A DNA stretch of 64,000 nucleotides from Dysidea avara (GCF_963678975.1 NC_089275.1:19232220-19296219), one strand, 5' to 3'. Shown: positions 14,001-26,296, counted from the first letter of the stretch. Translations and numbers: made by a program. Notes: generated by a model not told the origin, from the letters alone.

Positions 14001-17000
14001 GATTTTGTCATTCAGCTATGGTTTAAAGATAAAGAGTTGGTACATACAATATCCTGATTCATCACTCTATTGCGATGCCTACAGTTCATGATATATACGT
14101 ATATCAGCACATATACAAATATCAGGAAAACTAAAGTTGTATGGCATATGCATTTAGCATTGGCAGTATACACATGCATCACTTGTATGCTATTTTCCAA
14201 TGAAATTCTCATGGTATATACATTCACACACAAATGCTGAAGTAAATATTTATGCAGAGTCAAACATCTACAATACTATTATTGCACACTTTTATTGCCT
14301 ATCACATAGACAATATTTATTACAATATTAATTCTGCGCATGTACTTATATAGCAAAACTTGTGCCTTATACACAGGGATAAACCATATACCTAGATCAT
14401 AGTTTGGAATGTGACATAGGTACACTTACTATTTATTTTCAGGTTTATCAGGTAGGAGACAACCAACAGTGACTACTCCAACTAGACTGATCAGTGCGCT
14501 AAACATACTTGGTATGCAGTAGGGAAACTTCTCTAGAAAGGAATCTGCAGTGAGAACAAAAAAAAGAGTGAATAAAGTACTTAACTATTAAATATACTAA
14601 CAGACTAGCTGGCATTGGATGTTTCACTTGAATAATAAATGTATTAATAGTACATAAGTAAGTTTGTAATACTGTAATACTGTATATCTAGGTAACATTT
14701 AGAAATGATGATTATGAGACTAGAGATAAAACTAAAGGTTTGAGCTGGCTAGAGGAAGGGTGCAAAAAGCTCTCTAGCTATAGTATACAATAAGATAATT
14801 ACCATTATAGCATCTACATAAGTAGTCTAATAGTTGTACACATCAGTAACAGTGTTGATTTCAAAGATCTTGTTGAGTAGTAACCAATCTATTGAACACT
14901 TGGTATTGTACAGTACAGTATAGGAATCATAGAGACTTGCCCAAATGTATCGCCCAAAACCATTTCCTTCATGACAGCTAGGCAGTATTGGTTAGGCATA
15001 TGTGACCCACTGAGCAAAAGCTGACATTTCTCAAAATCCTTCTCTGTTATCTATAGTAACAAAGGAGTGGACAGCCAAAGTTTCAGCCTTTTGTGATGAA
15101 TAGTCCATACTTTCATCTGAACACATACCCAACTACTGAAACACTAAGTGGCAATTCTGCTTCAGTTTCAGTTATGTTCTACCTATTCATTATGTGTTAC
15201 AAGCAAAGAACAGTACGAGAAATGCTTATATGCAATGAATCCAGCCAACTACACACAGACACTTCAGTCACATGCAGTCTGTCAATAGTAGTACAGCCAT
15301 GACTACACTAAGTAAGGATTAATGTCCACTGGCATAGCTGCAGGTATAGATGACCTCCCTTGTTTCATTGTGTTTTTCATTGCCATGATCCCTACTCAAA
15401 TTGTAAAATTTTAATTTTTCCTTACACATGCTTGTTTAGATAATAACATAAATTCATTACCGGTGAGCTACATCAAAGGAAAGAGTGGCATAAGATACAT
15501 TAATTGTGTGACTGAATGTGTGCCCGACTATTGATTACTAAATTGTGGAGTGGCCATTACATTTTGTTTTTAGAGATGTTCCGTGCTACAAAAAACCTGC
15601 AATCAATCTACTAGTAGTCACTATGGAAATTATATAAGTTTCTCTCTTTACTTTATAAGTCACCATATAGTACTGTAAACTAGCGAAGAAGTCTGTTAAA
15701 AGTCACTAGATAAGCATGCAAGCACGTAATAGTATAGTGACTTACTTGGTGGTAACTTGTATTGGTCAACTGGATCAGCTAACAATCCTACAAAATTTAA
15801 CAACACATATTACTACATAACACATAATAACAGCTACGTACATACCTGATGTTGCAGGTCCAAATACAATACTTGCTCCCCAAGCACTAACCACCATCGA
15901 CATGCCAAGCCCCTGAATTAGATATGTTAAAATGTGATTGAGGACTTTTGCACACATATATACACCTAAGTATATTTCGTCTTTTTAAATGTATACATTC
16001 TGTTAAACACATGACACAATATTATGTGGCACCTTGTAAAAACTTTAATCACAGAATTACACATGTGTCATTTTTTGGTGTGGTACTTTCTATGAAACAG
16101 TATATGTACATTGTGTTTTTACCTGATTGACATCATCAGAATGTTCACACAGGAGAGCCTTAGCGTTACCAACGATACCTGAAAGCATAACAAAATGCAA
16201 GCATACATACAGAATTATGGAACACTTTATCAAAGCACCATAGACAAACTGTACAACAGAACAGCAGAACAGTTAAACAATTCTATTGCACAGTAATGAT
16301 TTTAAACAAGCATTTAATATTTAATAGATAAAATAATGTATGAAATAAAATACTAAAATAGGTCAACGTTAAACAGTATTGCTTTGTTGTATGAATACGT
16401 GTCAGTACTGTAATAGATAGCTATATGTAAACGTTTAACAAGAATAGTTGTTCCCAAGATACTCTAATAGGACTTGATCACAATATGCACAACAAATGGT
16501 GAAAAAGTTGTAAATAAAAAGAATTTAAACTAGAATCATTGAGCCAGTTAATCACCTCCTTAAATTTATACTATTACCAAACAAAACAGAAGCCTTTCAA
16601 CAGAGAAGCTAAGTATACTATACTCACACAGGTGATTAGTTGATGGTTAAACTCAATACCACAATTGGTTATTAACATCACTTGTTAGATTATAAATACA
16701 TTTTGACTACTGCATTAACAGTACAACCAAATCCATAAGCCATCCGCGAATGGCACCCACCAACAAAGCCAGCAAGGACTACAAAGAGCTAGAGACAAGC
16801 TCTCAGCAGACTGAACACAGGTCGGGTGAAGAATGATGGTGAAGGTCAAGTGCACACTTTGGAGTGTTGCACATGTGACCTTTTGCTGTATTGTTATAAT
16901 ACACTTTTGAGGTATTTCACTACTGGCATGATAGAGTGAACATTTAAATTTTGAAATAAACATCTATGTGTTATTCAAGCACTAGCTTTGCTCCCAAGGA

Positions 17001-20000
17001 GGCAGAAACTATGAGCATTCGTCCGGGACAAACAACTCACTGTCATTTCAGTACTTACATCATTTCTGTACTAACGTTTTTTGCCTTGAAGGATCTGGAA
17101 GACAAAATGTACCCTGCAATGAATTCATCTGTTCATGATGACATAAGTTGCATCTCAGTAGAGGACTGCATTCATAAGTCATAACTGTTTACTTACATGT
17201 AAGTGTCTGTAGTTTATTCCTATATTGTCATTGTACAACTCTATTTTTCTGTTGTAACAGCACTGTAACTTTGAGAGTTCTCGCTGTAGATTAGCAGGGT
17301 TCAAAGGGTCTGCAACATTTGAAAACTGGACTACTCACTAGCCTCGTGGCACACCATTTTGATTTATTACATCAACTGCATGCATGCATGTGCAAACCAA
17401 AAGACCTAAAACAGCTTAACTAGATACAATTACGCTACTAATGTCTAGTTCTTGACACTTGGATACTAGAGCTGAACCTTAGATTGACCATTCCTTTGGC
17501 TATCTAGATAAAGAAAATGGAACCTGGAAAATGTGCTATCTGGTCATACTAGATAACATTGCTGTTGAAAGTTGGTTATGTAGCAGGTTATGTAGCAGGT
17601 TATCACACAGCATGGTAGTACTATTTAGTAGGAATGACGGGCGCCACTTAAAGTGCTGCTATCAAAGAAATATCATGTGATGAAAATTACATTGACAGAA
17701 TGGATGATATCTGCAATGACGAAATTTGATGTCATAATTGACAAAATGGCCGTGTTAGTGTGGGGGCTTCAGAGACTTTAGCACGCAGTATTCGAAATGA
17801 ATGTTGTCTACAGTTTTCTACACATGGAACCACGAGACAATAAAGGTAAGAAGTAGCACACGTACTGTGACGACGCAAAACACATTCCAACAAGGGAAGT
17901 AGACCGAAAATTTTAAAATTGGACACAAGTAGGCTTATTTGTATTGCATTGTATACTATATGCCTCACCTTCGCCCTTCTTCGAATTTATAACTGAACGC
18001 TATCAAAGGGAAACACTAACTCACCCGATACCTCCCTGTACAAAGTCCCCACACTAGTACAGCCATTTTGTTTTGTGACGTCACAAAACGTCATTGCAAA
18101 TATCGTCCATTGCCTTGGTCCACCTTACAGTACATCAATTACAGCAATAAAAACAAGAGATTCATTTATGTACAGGCAGCCAGATGTTTAAATTGTAAAA
18201 AGTTGAAATTTTTGGTCTGCCTGCCTACCCAACCACTGTCACGAGGCTAGGACCTACTGTATACACGACCATCATTTCATGCCACAATAACAAACTCACA
18301 GGTGGCATGTGCCATCTCTGGTTCCAACAAATGCTGCCTTGGGCGCTTCGCCATTCCTTTTATCTTCGCTGACATGATTGTCTCTTTTAAGCAAGGCATT
18401 AATTTTTCATATCTACAGCTTTCTTAGAGGAGCATACAGAAGAGTTCAAGAGGGAGTAGATAGGTGTAGCAGCATTTCTTTGCACTAGTACAGTACGAAG
18501 AGTCCAAAGATTGAAACAGTTGTACGGAAATTGAGCTATGGACCTCCACACCTAAACACCCAAAGCTTTAATCACCCAGCACTTGTTACCACAGCTTCAA
18601 CCTTATTGGTTTCTTATCGATCTTGAACACAGTTAGCTTTATAATTAAGGTGACTCGGAACAGTTTTCATAAGGTTTCAACAGTGTTATGCAAGCAATCA
18701 CATTAGCTTTGAGGTTTAAGTATAATCATTACTGTGGTTGACCACCAGTTCCTGTCATTTGCAAATGAATATAATCATGTTGTGTAAGCACACATCATCA
18801 CAGCATTTAACAAGATCACCTGCACTATTATTACAAGCCTCCATACAAAAATGAACTAGTTGCTGGTTTTCAAGATACGACTGTTGAATTTTGGATGTGC
18901 AAGCAGTAGTAAACAAGCTGCAATTGTGCGGAAGCTGATTTTAATATTCATGTAGACATGGAAGTGGCAAATTTTAAAAAAAATCCGTTTCAAATCTATG
19001 TGTGACATGGGTAGAATTAACGCGTGAACTAAAGACCTGGTAGGAAAAGTAGCTCCGCACAATGATAGATAATCGGGTAAATAGTGTTTAACAGCGAATC
19101 CAGCCCCATAATGCCAAGCGCGGAGGAAGAGTTCCCTTTGAAGGGATAAATTTGTAACTTGCGCTACATGCATCCCAGAGAGCTCCTGTTTGTTGTAAAT
19201 CGTAGAGAACAAATTGCTTCATAGATTTCTGTCGGAGCTTAGCAGACTGTACACAAGTTGGGTGAAGAATGGCAAAGGTCTAGTGCTCACTTAGGAGTGT
19301 TGCACATGTGATCTTTTTGCTGTTCACCACTGTATAACAATATAAGGGATTTCAGTACTGGCATGTGAGAAAAAATATATCCAAATTTTGAACTATATAC
19401 AGTATCTACAATGTAAATGTACGTACAGTATTTATTAGCCGCCTTCCAAAGAACGATAAACATGTAGTTTGAATGATCTAAGAATTCCTAGAGTGATATT
19501 TTTCACAATGGTATGTGTATTCACGGTATAAAACATCACAGTGCCGCAAAGAGTAGATAATTATATTTTGGTTGTTCTTGTTAGGATGTAGGTGTGGCAT
19601 GTTGACGTACTTGACCACAAAACACACTACCATGTATACTACCAACACAATACTATCCCTCTATCCAGCATTAGTCTGGCGCTGCCGACCCTTTTACGTC
19701 GCTCGCTTTTTGATTGGTTGGGCGGCGCTCGCTATAAAAGGGTCTGGTCACAACCGCATACTAAACTTGTGCAGCTGAAACTAATTAACGTCTGAATCAC
19801 GTGTGTTTTGTCATGGTAATGCTATAGAATTATGGCTTCGAACCTCGCTTCGAGTTTGACAGCACTGTCAGAGGCGTACCTCATGTAGCCAACTTCTGTA
19901 TACAGTTGATAACAGCGCACTCCGTCCTCTTCCAAGTAAGACCATGCATAGTTACCGAAGATACGATACCCTCAGGGCAATAGTATCCATGTTCCGCTCT

Positions 20001-23000
20001 TTACGCGCTGAATGTTCAGTTTAATTACAAATGCTGCGATTTGATTGGTGCTGCCACTATATAGCTGCCACTATAGTGGCAGCGTACACAAGTTTAGTAT
20101 GCAGTTGTGACCAGACCCTTTTACAGCGAGCACCGCCCAACTAATCAAAAAGCGAGTGGCGTAAAAGAGTCGGCAGCACCAGACTAATCCAGCATTGTGT
20201 AGGGTGGAATAATTCTATGGACTAGGTATGCATGGTTTGCTGACAAAATTATTCACATATGCGTACACTACACTGTATAATTATATTATATGTACCATTC
20301 ATTAATCCAGTGAGAAATCTGAAGATGACAGCCATATAGAAGTTTACACTGAATCCAAAGAAGAATGATGAGAATGCCATACATATTCCACTGTACATCA
20401 GGATGGTCTTCTTGTTCTGAACATCAGCTAACCAACCCCAGAAGTAACTGGAATGCAATACATATACAGTTAGTATATGAATCAAGTACATGAATTACCA
20501 AATAAGAAAAAAAACTTGTGAATTTTGCACCATGAAACTCAAACCTACGGCACAAGAACTCAATTGCACAAAGGTCAATGCTGCAAGTCGGGAAAAATTG
20601 CAATAGTGAATTTCGGCTATTTACTACATCTTCAAAACTTTTCCACCATCAATGTACAGTATTCGTGTAGCTTGTAAATGAATGACATGTGTACGTGCAG
20701 ATGTGAAAGTTGCGTGTTAAGTATATATTGATATGAATTATCATGTTTACGTGTACTGAATTAAGACTTCACCCATGGGCAATTACTTCATTTTTCATGC
20801 ATCATCATTGATATCTTAGCACACAAACAGAAACATTTATACTGTAAGTACTTGTTTCTTATGTACCTGCCACAAAATCTTCCAAAATACATTGAAGAGG
20901 CTAAAAATCCAGCATATCTGCCTGCAGAAACATGTATAAAATTATTACGGTTTAGTTGGTTAACTTAAAAAATGCATTTGATCAGCCTCACTAAGTAACT
21001 ACCAACAGTGACGTGGTGCACTTATATAAACATATGTACAAGTGCATATGCACAGTCAGGGATACCCACAGATCAAGTACTTCAGGCACCAGCCTGTTGG
21101 GGTCCATTAACTTTTCCCATAATACAGGACCCACCCACACATTAGTCCTGTCTCCTCATAAGCATGTCATTGGCCTCTGATAAGCCCTGCATATGCAGTA
21201 AGAAAAGCTACATCAAAGAGACTTGTGTATAAACATTTGTGACATTTACATACTGTACTTACACACTTAGGTAGCTATGCTACAATAAAGATGTACACAT
21301 ATGTGATCATGCACTACTAATGTTATGTACATGTGTACAGTATTAGCACATTCTTATGAGGAAGCAGCTAAACAACCAAACTCTGTGTGTTATGGTAGCA
21401 ACCTACCAATGTTCCTGTCCTCAACATGGGGAAGTAAGAACTATAGAAATGCAACAACGTGTAGTTAATACTACACACATTTACATTATTGAAAATGGTT
21501 AGCAAATAGACAAATACGTATTAGAAAACTTGCTACATTGATTAATATATACAGTAATACCATACCTGTTTCACTGCCCATACAAAAGTCTCAATAGTAG
21601 CAGTGAAATTTATCCCGTATTTCACTGGTAGCAGTGAAAAAGTTGTAATTGCAATTTCATTGGCTAGAATTTATGTTAACAATGTAGCGCCAATTAGTGT
21701 TGACGCGTGTTTAGTACATAGTGACAAATTGCGGAACGCTAATGCACAGCATGCAGCGAGTATGGTATTAACTGGGAATAGCATGGGTAGCAGTGAAATT
21801 TGGGATAAATATCACTCTTGTTGTATTGGAAATGGTAAATTTCCAATACAACACTCGTGGTATTTATCCAAAATTTCACTGCTACCCATGCTATTACTAG
21901 TACTAAGATAGCAATTTAAACACATAGTAAAAATATATTTTATCAGAAAACTGGATCATTGGTTGTATATGTACCATATTGCCTCGAATTATGGCCTGGA
22001 CGTTTATTTCTTTAAAGCACCTATTAAATGTCTATTAAAACTATGAATACTACAAACTGGCATTCATGGTGGTCACGTTGTTATCAACCCTGGAGACAAA
22101 CTGAGATTAGGCATTTACATATAACCCGAGGCAATACGGTATGATATAAGTACACACTGTGAAAGCTTTCATTCACTAATACACATTATAGTACATATTG
22201 TAGATATGTATAAAACATATGACTCATGACATTACACAATGAATGGAAAACCTATTACTGGAACTACTCAATACTATTAAATAATTGGAAGGGAACAATG
22301 ACTATGTGTGTATTGTATAGTATATTAGAGACCAAAAGGGTTCACTAATGTGAAGAAATTCTACGTAAATCAAACAAAGCTTGATGAGACCTGTTGAGTC
22401 ACTGAGAGTACACTGTAGTAGTATTTTATAAAATACAGTATACACACTTGCACCTCAAATGTACATATGTACGTACCTTTACCATAAATGGAAGATAAGG
22501 AAACACCATTGTGATGGTAAATCCAACAGAGAACTATGTCATCAATAATAATAATAATAGTACACACTTGTTGGATACATAGCACACATGTAGTGATACA
22601 TACACTGTACACAAAACACATGTTGCTATGGTCCACTTGTATCATACAGTACTGCTCAAATGCAACGTCATCTTGCGAGAGTGTGAGCGATTAAAAATGT
22701 TACTAATTAAAGGGCGTGACACCTGTTTCGGTCAAGAATATTCATCCCATTTCACTTGGTATGAATACTTGAAAGCGAAATGGGTGCCACGCCCCTTAAT
22801 TTACAAGTTTTTTAATAGCTCGCACTCTTGTGAGACGATGTTGCATTTGAGTGGTACGTACTGTACCACAAATACAACACTATACACTAAACAATAAAAA
22901 TGAGGAATATACAAACTGTACCAAAGATGCCATAAAGCTCAAAGGACCATTGTCTGAAAACCTGTGTCACAGAAGTGTTCAGTGAAGCCACTGTTCCAAT

Positions 23001-23379
23001 AGAGCATACAACAGTTGACTAAAGCTTGGATGAAACAGTCATAATGGTTCAGTCAATCGTAAATCAGAAATTCAAAGTCCTACTGCATTAACCTAATAGC
23101 ATGGGCGCTATGAAACACACACACAACACACACATGCACGCACAGTCGCACACACATGCAAGTACACACACACACACGCACAATCACACACACAATCACA
23201 AACACACACGCACACACATGCCCATGCATGCACGCACGCACGCACACACAACCACCACCACACCACACACAAGATACACATACACTGACCATGATAGTGA
23301 AGAGAGAACAGTAGACCTTCATCATGTGTTTGGTGATGTGGTGTTTCCTTAGGAAATTACCAACTTTACTTCTCAACAT
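8022..23379 (-). CDS. MFS transporter, ZIFL-like, 14 coding exons, 566 aa
   Basis: Exons (minus strand): 23379-23290, 22533-22477, 21440-21407, 20921-20867, 20447-20296, 16178-16123, 15912-15846, 15787-15746, 14544-14430, 12845-12319, 11393-11302, 9265-9192, 9130-8969, 8199-8022. All introns are GT-AG, all phases join, and the total is 1701 bases including TAA. About twelve membrane segments are predicted. Motif A between segments 2 and 3 reads GWLADVQNKKTIL (residues 83-95). Segment 5 carries GASIVFGPATSG (160-171), resembling antiporter motif C. A long acidic cytoplasmic loop (about 220-345) separates the two halves. The closest family I recognise is the plant ZINC INDUCED FACILITATOR-LIKE type of H+-coupled antiporter; the substrate is not known. 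An acceptor just before the ATG implies a 5' non-coding exon upstream. Several exons are tiny (34-57 bases). A paralogue starts at 3252. Confidence 0.92.
8200..8968 (-). other. Intron 13 of the MFS gene
   Basis: 769-base intron with donor AG|GTATGT and acceptor TTGCAG|G. It carries one degenerate inverted copy of the CTCTAATAGAG motif near 8638-8653. Nothing else was recognised. Confidence 0.75.
9302..9482. repeat. TIR element in MFS intron 11
   Basis: The left end, CTGTAATTTGCTTTATTTTT, and the right end, ending in AAAAATTACGGCA, are imperfect inverted repeats rich in A/T. A variant of the dispersed CTCTAATAGAG motif, followed by CTCGATCTT, lies inside near 9383-9408. No target duplication could be assigned. 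Confidence 0.5.
9545..9895. repeat. Dispersed repeat fragments in MFS intron 11
   Basis: Around 9550 the word GTAGTACTATTTAGTAGG occurs; it recurs near 17615 and in altered form near 47975. Positions 9806-9895 resemble one arm of the large foldback at 25959-26296, sharing words such as GGCCACCACCTT, CACCAAGGCTTT and ACAGCTTGGCTG in the same order. The remainder of this 2-kb intron (9896-11301) shows nothing recognisable. Confidence 0.55.
12908..13542. mobile_element. TIR element, TGTGACC family, 635 bp
   Basis: The left end TGTGACCAGATTTGCAAAAA and the right end, which reads as TGTGACCGGATCTGCGAAAA on the other strand, are inverted repeats of about 38 bases extending through GGACATAATCGCA. 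TA flanks both ends, fitting a Tc1/mariner-like TA target. The same termini bound elements at 26464-26706 and, more diverged, 54866-55498. It lies in MFS intron 9, about 60 bases from the exon 10 acceptor. No transposase frame is seen. Confidence 0.75.
13701..13905. mobile_element. pogo/Tigger-like MITE
   Basis: The left end is CAGTAGTCCCTCCATTATCC, preceded by TA. The right end contains CGGATAATGGAGGG, an inverted match to the inner part of the left end. The right terminal bases are diverged, so the exact end is uncertain. The TIR style resembles pogo/Tigger elements of animals. It lies within MFS intron 9 and holds a half-copy of the dispersed TCTATTAGAGTAT motif. Confidence 0.6.
14925..15435. 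repeat. Dispersed repeat copy in MFS intron 8
   Basis: One end reads GGAATCATAGAGACTTGCCC, with AGGCAGTATTGGTTAGGCATA further in. The other end reads CCTCCCTTGTTTCATTGTG followed by CATGATCCCTACTCAAATTG. Both ends match parts of the composite repeat at 53471-54700, and the first end also matches 47970-48060. It is therefore a copy of a moderately long repeat family with AGGGATCATGGAGA-type termini. No protein-coding remnant was recognised. Confidence 0.6.
16795..16975. repeat. Direct repeat, copy 1 (partner 19227-19400)
   Basis: Words such as AGCAGACTG, GGGTGAAGAATG, GGAGTGTTGCACATGTGA and ACTGGCATG follow in the same order in both copies, about 2.4 kb apart on the same strand. The copies are diverged by substitutions and small indels. 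They may be two fragments of one family or the flanks of a larger insertion. Confidence 0.6.
17338..18250. mobile_element. Putative TIR element, 0.9 kb
   Basis: CTAGCCTCGTGGCAC at the left and GTCACGAGGCTAG at the right are inverted. A second inverted match lies further in: ACAAAATGGCCGTGTTAGTG near 17738 against its complement near 18045-18070. Imperfect GAC(C)TACT flanks might be a degraded duplication. No transposase frame was found, and the termini resemble the TAG-starting MULE-like ends seen elsewhere only weakly. Confidence 0.5.
19227..19400. repeat. Direct repeat, copy 2 (partner 16795-16975)
   Basis: Second copy of the repeat described at 16795-16975, in the same orientation. Confidence 0.6.
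19672..20186. mobile_element. MULE-like foldback element, 515 bp
   Basis: Terminal inverted repeats of about 110 bases start TAGTCTGGCGCTGCCGACCC; the right end is the near-complement. A 9-bp direct repeat ATCCAGCAT flanks both sides (19663-19671 and 20187-20195). Nine-base duplications and long inverted ends point to the Mutator-like group. The sister element at 30165-30673 has the same first eight bases. There is no transposase. It lies in MFS intron 5. Confidence 0.85.
21777..21895. repeat. Foldback with 57-59 bp arms
   Basis: The left arm, from 21777, reads AATAGCATGGGTAGCAGTGA and the right arm ends with its complement at 21895, separated by only a few bases. The word GTAGCAGTGAAAT also occurs at about 21597 and 21629 outside the foldback, so the whole 21.55-21.9 kb segment may be one element. 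It lies in MFS intron 2. Confidence 0.7.
21974..22139. mobile_element. Small TIR element flanked by TA
   Basis: The left end CCATATTGCCTCG and the right end CGAGGCAATACGG are inverted, and both are bounded by TA. At 166 bp it is non-coding. It is located in MFS intron 2. Confidence 0.6.
22646..22863. mobile_element. TIR element in MFS intron 1
   Basis: The left side, TACTGCTCAAATGCAACGTC, is mirrored on the right by GATGTTGCATTTGAGTGG. The inverted match continues inward through the GAGAGTGTGAGC / GCTCGCACTCT, AAGGGCGTG / CACGCCCCTT and GAATATTC-type blocks, giving arms of about 100 bases. It is non-coding; open frames across it are incidental. Confidence 0.7.
23109..23275. repeat. CA/CG microsatellite
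   Basis: About 165 bases made almost entirely of CACA, CGCA and CATG steps in intron 1 of the MFS gene, ending a few bases before the exon 1 donor. Long Cys/Val- or Thr/His-only frames on the two strands are low-complexity artefacts. Confidence 0.85.
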
Positions 23380-25447
23380 TCTATAAAAAAATATACATTG
23401 GTATGGTATGCACACAATATTATACAGTTTAATTAGTTAATTTTATTGCTACAGCTTTAGATAATATGGCAAGTGGTCAAGACTGAAGCTCTCTAGCAAG
23501 AACTCAAGAAAATGCAGAGAGAAAAAACATTCAACATATTTATTTGATAAATATCTAGTCTTACATACATAATATGCATGCACACACAGACGCACATGCA
23601 AGCACACAAATCATAGTTATTGGCTACCACGCAGGCATGGCCACACATACTCAGTGAACCAGCGCTGGGACACTTGTGTGCTACTCACACACAGATGCTA
23701 TGAGTCGGTGCAGGAAAATCCTCCTGGAGCAGGAATAATGACCCACAGGAGGCAGTACCATGTCTCACAAGTAAAGGTGTGTGTACCCAAAGTCCCATTC
23801 ACCCATAAATGATGCGAGTCATGGATAGCTGTCCACGTCTCACATAACGTGTACAGATACTCACACGATGGGTACATGCACACACGTACATACTCACACA
23901 CACCTACACATCAAAATTTTTCAATAAACTCTTGTGAATGGTTACACTAGACGTTATACAATTAAATAAGGTCAAACGGTCCATTATCTACCATAAATAC
24001 ACGTATATGCCATAGAAATAGTAACCCCAGGTTATTAAATATGATGCAATGACATCTACCACACAATACAGACTCGTAGATCGTGGCCATTTCTTCCCAG
24101 TTCATACATTACGCAATTATGAACCAATAGTGTCACTGAGTTACCTGACTGGTTACGCTGAGCACACGAAGTATCCATGTAGTGAAATAGCCGCAGTAGC
24201 CGTAAACGCCTACCCTTCTGCAATAAAAAAACGACCCTCTGCCCTTTGCTTATTTGTGATGAACGCGCGTGCGCTATAATTTGAAATTCAGGGATGTGCA
24301 TTGCGCGCTACTTGAATGGCTGCAGACTGAAGCAACCTCTTCCTTACCATCTTCCTGCAGGATTTTAGTATCGAAAAAGGAAATCTGTCTTAGTCTTCTG
24401 AAACCGCAAGGAGCTAGGTACTAAATTTTTCTAGCTAGTCCAGCTTAGCCAGACCCTTTTCTTTTTTTGTGCGAGGGCGGGGTAAGTCCCGCCCCCACAC
24501 AAAAGGAAGAAAAGGGTTTCTAGCTAAGATTTGAGTCTAAAGTTTTTTTTTGCAAATTATATACTGATACTAAACTAGAATTTGGACACTAGGCCTTTCA
24601 ATACCCTGTGATCTACTAGCTACAAGTCTTCTAGCTTGTCTCTTTTTACAGTCTGATATGGTGGGTGATGATCACACTGGGGAGATCACATTTTGGCTGA
24701 TTACACATATTCTCGTCAACACAGACTGTAGTTTTTCTTTTTTTTTCATTGGTTTAAAAAAAATACAGGGTTTTTTTTTGAAGAAAAGTGGACCTTTTCT
24801 ATGGCTTGATGCAGATTATATTATGGTGTGCGCACCCAGCACTTCGTATTCACATTTTTTAGATAGCTCAAGATCAGCTGTATGGATGACGTTTGGAAAA
24901 CAACTCTACTGCTACTGTAGTTATACTGTCTGTACATGCATTTGTCTAAATATAATTCACAGTGAATAAGAGTGGGAAAGATTGAACACTCTGTCATGAT
25001 CAAAAACTAGGGCAGTGGAGCAGAAGTGTGTCTTATAATTAAAGAATGAAATTTACACATTGCATGGAGTTGAAACATGGATGCTATTGATGGGCTCTGC
25101 ATGGAGGGGCTTGCCCACCAAATTTTTTATAATGTAATGAGAGCTCAAGTTTAAACAATCTCAATAATGATTTTGTCTTAATAAATTAAGTGTTCTATTA
25201 GAGTGGTTGACTGCTTTATTTGATCTTGCATTGCATCTACAATTAGCACTGAATGAGCTACTTGGAGCACTTAATTTAGCTTTTTATTAGTGGTATATAG
25301 CCAATGGACTTTTGCTAGTGGAAATTTGGACTTGTATACTAAAATTGTGGACCTTTGTTTCCAAGAGGCTAGGGCAGTTCTTCAGAACTCCCTCCCCGGC
25401 TACAGGCCTGGATCACAACAGTCCTGAGAAAGTTGGCTTTCAGTTTC
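23380..25447. other. Region upstream of the MFS gene
   Basis: It must contain the promoter and probably a non-coding first exon of the transporter, because an acceptor (TATAG) lies one base before the start codon. Neither could be placed. A GC-rich palindrome at 24451-24519 is annotated separately. No further gene was recognised. Confidence 0.5.
24451..24519. repeat. Short GC-rich palindrome
   Basis: AGACCCTTTTCTT and AAGAAAAGGGTTT bracket GAGGGCGGGG / CCCGCCCCC, giving a near-continuous hairpin with a loop of about five bases. It may be a miniature foldback element; the flanking CTAGCT words are too short to call a target duplication. Confidence 0.55.
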
Positions 25448-25955
25448 AATCTATATTGCTGTTATAGAGTTTTAGATGGTGTGGGAGATGGGGTTAGCTT
25501 TCTGTAAAATAAAATTTTAGCCAGTCAATATCATTATAGTAACCTTATAGGAGTTTATATTATATGTCTCAATGAGGTCTGTACCACACAATTGTATTTG
25601 GCAATATAAAGAATAAATTCCAATTACTCAGTGTAATTTCTCTTCAAATGACAGATCAGCTACAAGTTATTTAGTTACCCATCTCTGTACTCTCTCCAGG
25701 GTATCAATTAATGTCCTTAGCTAACTATATGGACACCAAAGTTTGACACAACACCCTATATAGGTGAGATTTTAAATTTAGTTCGGAAATGTATACAAAA
25801 TAATGGAATTCCCAGAATATTCATTGCACAAGCAGCATCATGATCAGCCTTAATACAATGCAATTCAAAGATGATCAGTTTTAGTCTATACACCCATGTC
25901 TTTTCAAAGCCAGCTTCATTCAATACATATTGCAGTAGGGACCTTGAGGTATAGT
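25448..25955. repeat. Segmental repeat, copy 1 (partner 31472-31900)
   Basis: From ATCTATATTGCTGTTATAG to TATTGCAGTAGG the segment can be followed word by word into 31472-31900 in the same orientation, with many small indels. No coding content was recognised in either copy. Confidence 0.7.
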
Positions 25956-25958
25956 AGA

Positions 25959-26296
25959 TCTAATCCAAAACAGCCAAGCTGTAAAAAAAGTGTGCGGCCC
26001 TCAGAAAGGCTATGGTGAAAAAAGATGTGAAATCCAAGGTGGCAGCCAAGAAATGGCTGTGATGGTAGGTTAATGGTAAAAATTTTAATAACGACAATTC
26101 AGGTGAATTTTTGTGCAGCAAAAAATTTTTGTGAAGCGACACAAAAATTCACCTGAATTGTCGTTATTAAAATTTTTACCATTAACCTACCATCACAGCC
26201 ATTTCTTGGCCGCCACCTTGGATTTCACATCTTTTTTCACCATAGCCTTTCTGAGGGCCGCACACTTTTTTTACAGCTTGGCTGTTTTGGATTAGA
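25959..26296. mobile_element. Near-perfect foldback, 157-bp arms
   Basis: The arms 25959-26115 and 26140-26296 are reverse complements with about one visible mismatch, around a 24-base loop. Because of this symmetry the same 60-codon frame appears once on each strand; neither is a gene. The arm sequence is related to 9806-9895. The near-identity of the arms suggests recent formation or arm-to-arm correction. Confidence 0.85.

Larger units (their letters stand above)
16179..20295 (-). other. Intron 5 of the MFS gene, repeat-rich
   Basis: A 4.1-kb intron, the longest of the gene. It holds a direct duplication (about 16795-16975 against 19227-19400), an inverted-repeat element (17338-18250) and a MULE-like element (19672-20186). 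An open frame of 118 codons at 18856-19212 on the minus strand lies inside the intron and matches nothing I recognise. Confidence 0.75.

Noticed and set aside
18856..19212. A 118-codon minus-strand frame in MFS intron 5
   Set aside because: No recognisable domain or splice support; it lies in repeat-rich intron sequence.
23080..23415. A 111-codon Cys/Val-rich minus-strand frame taken whole
   Set aside because: Only its first 30 codons are a real exon (MFS exon 1); the rest is translation of the CA microsatellite past the donor site.
25960..26295. Two identical 60-codon frames on opposite strands
   Set aside because: They are the mirror effect of a foldback element, not duplicated genes.
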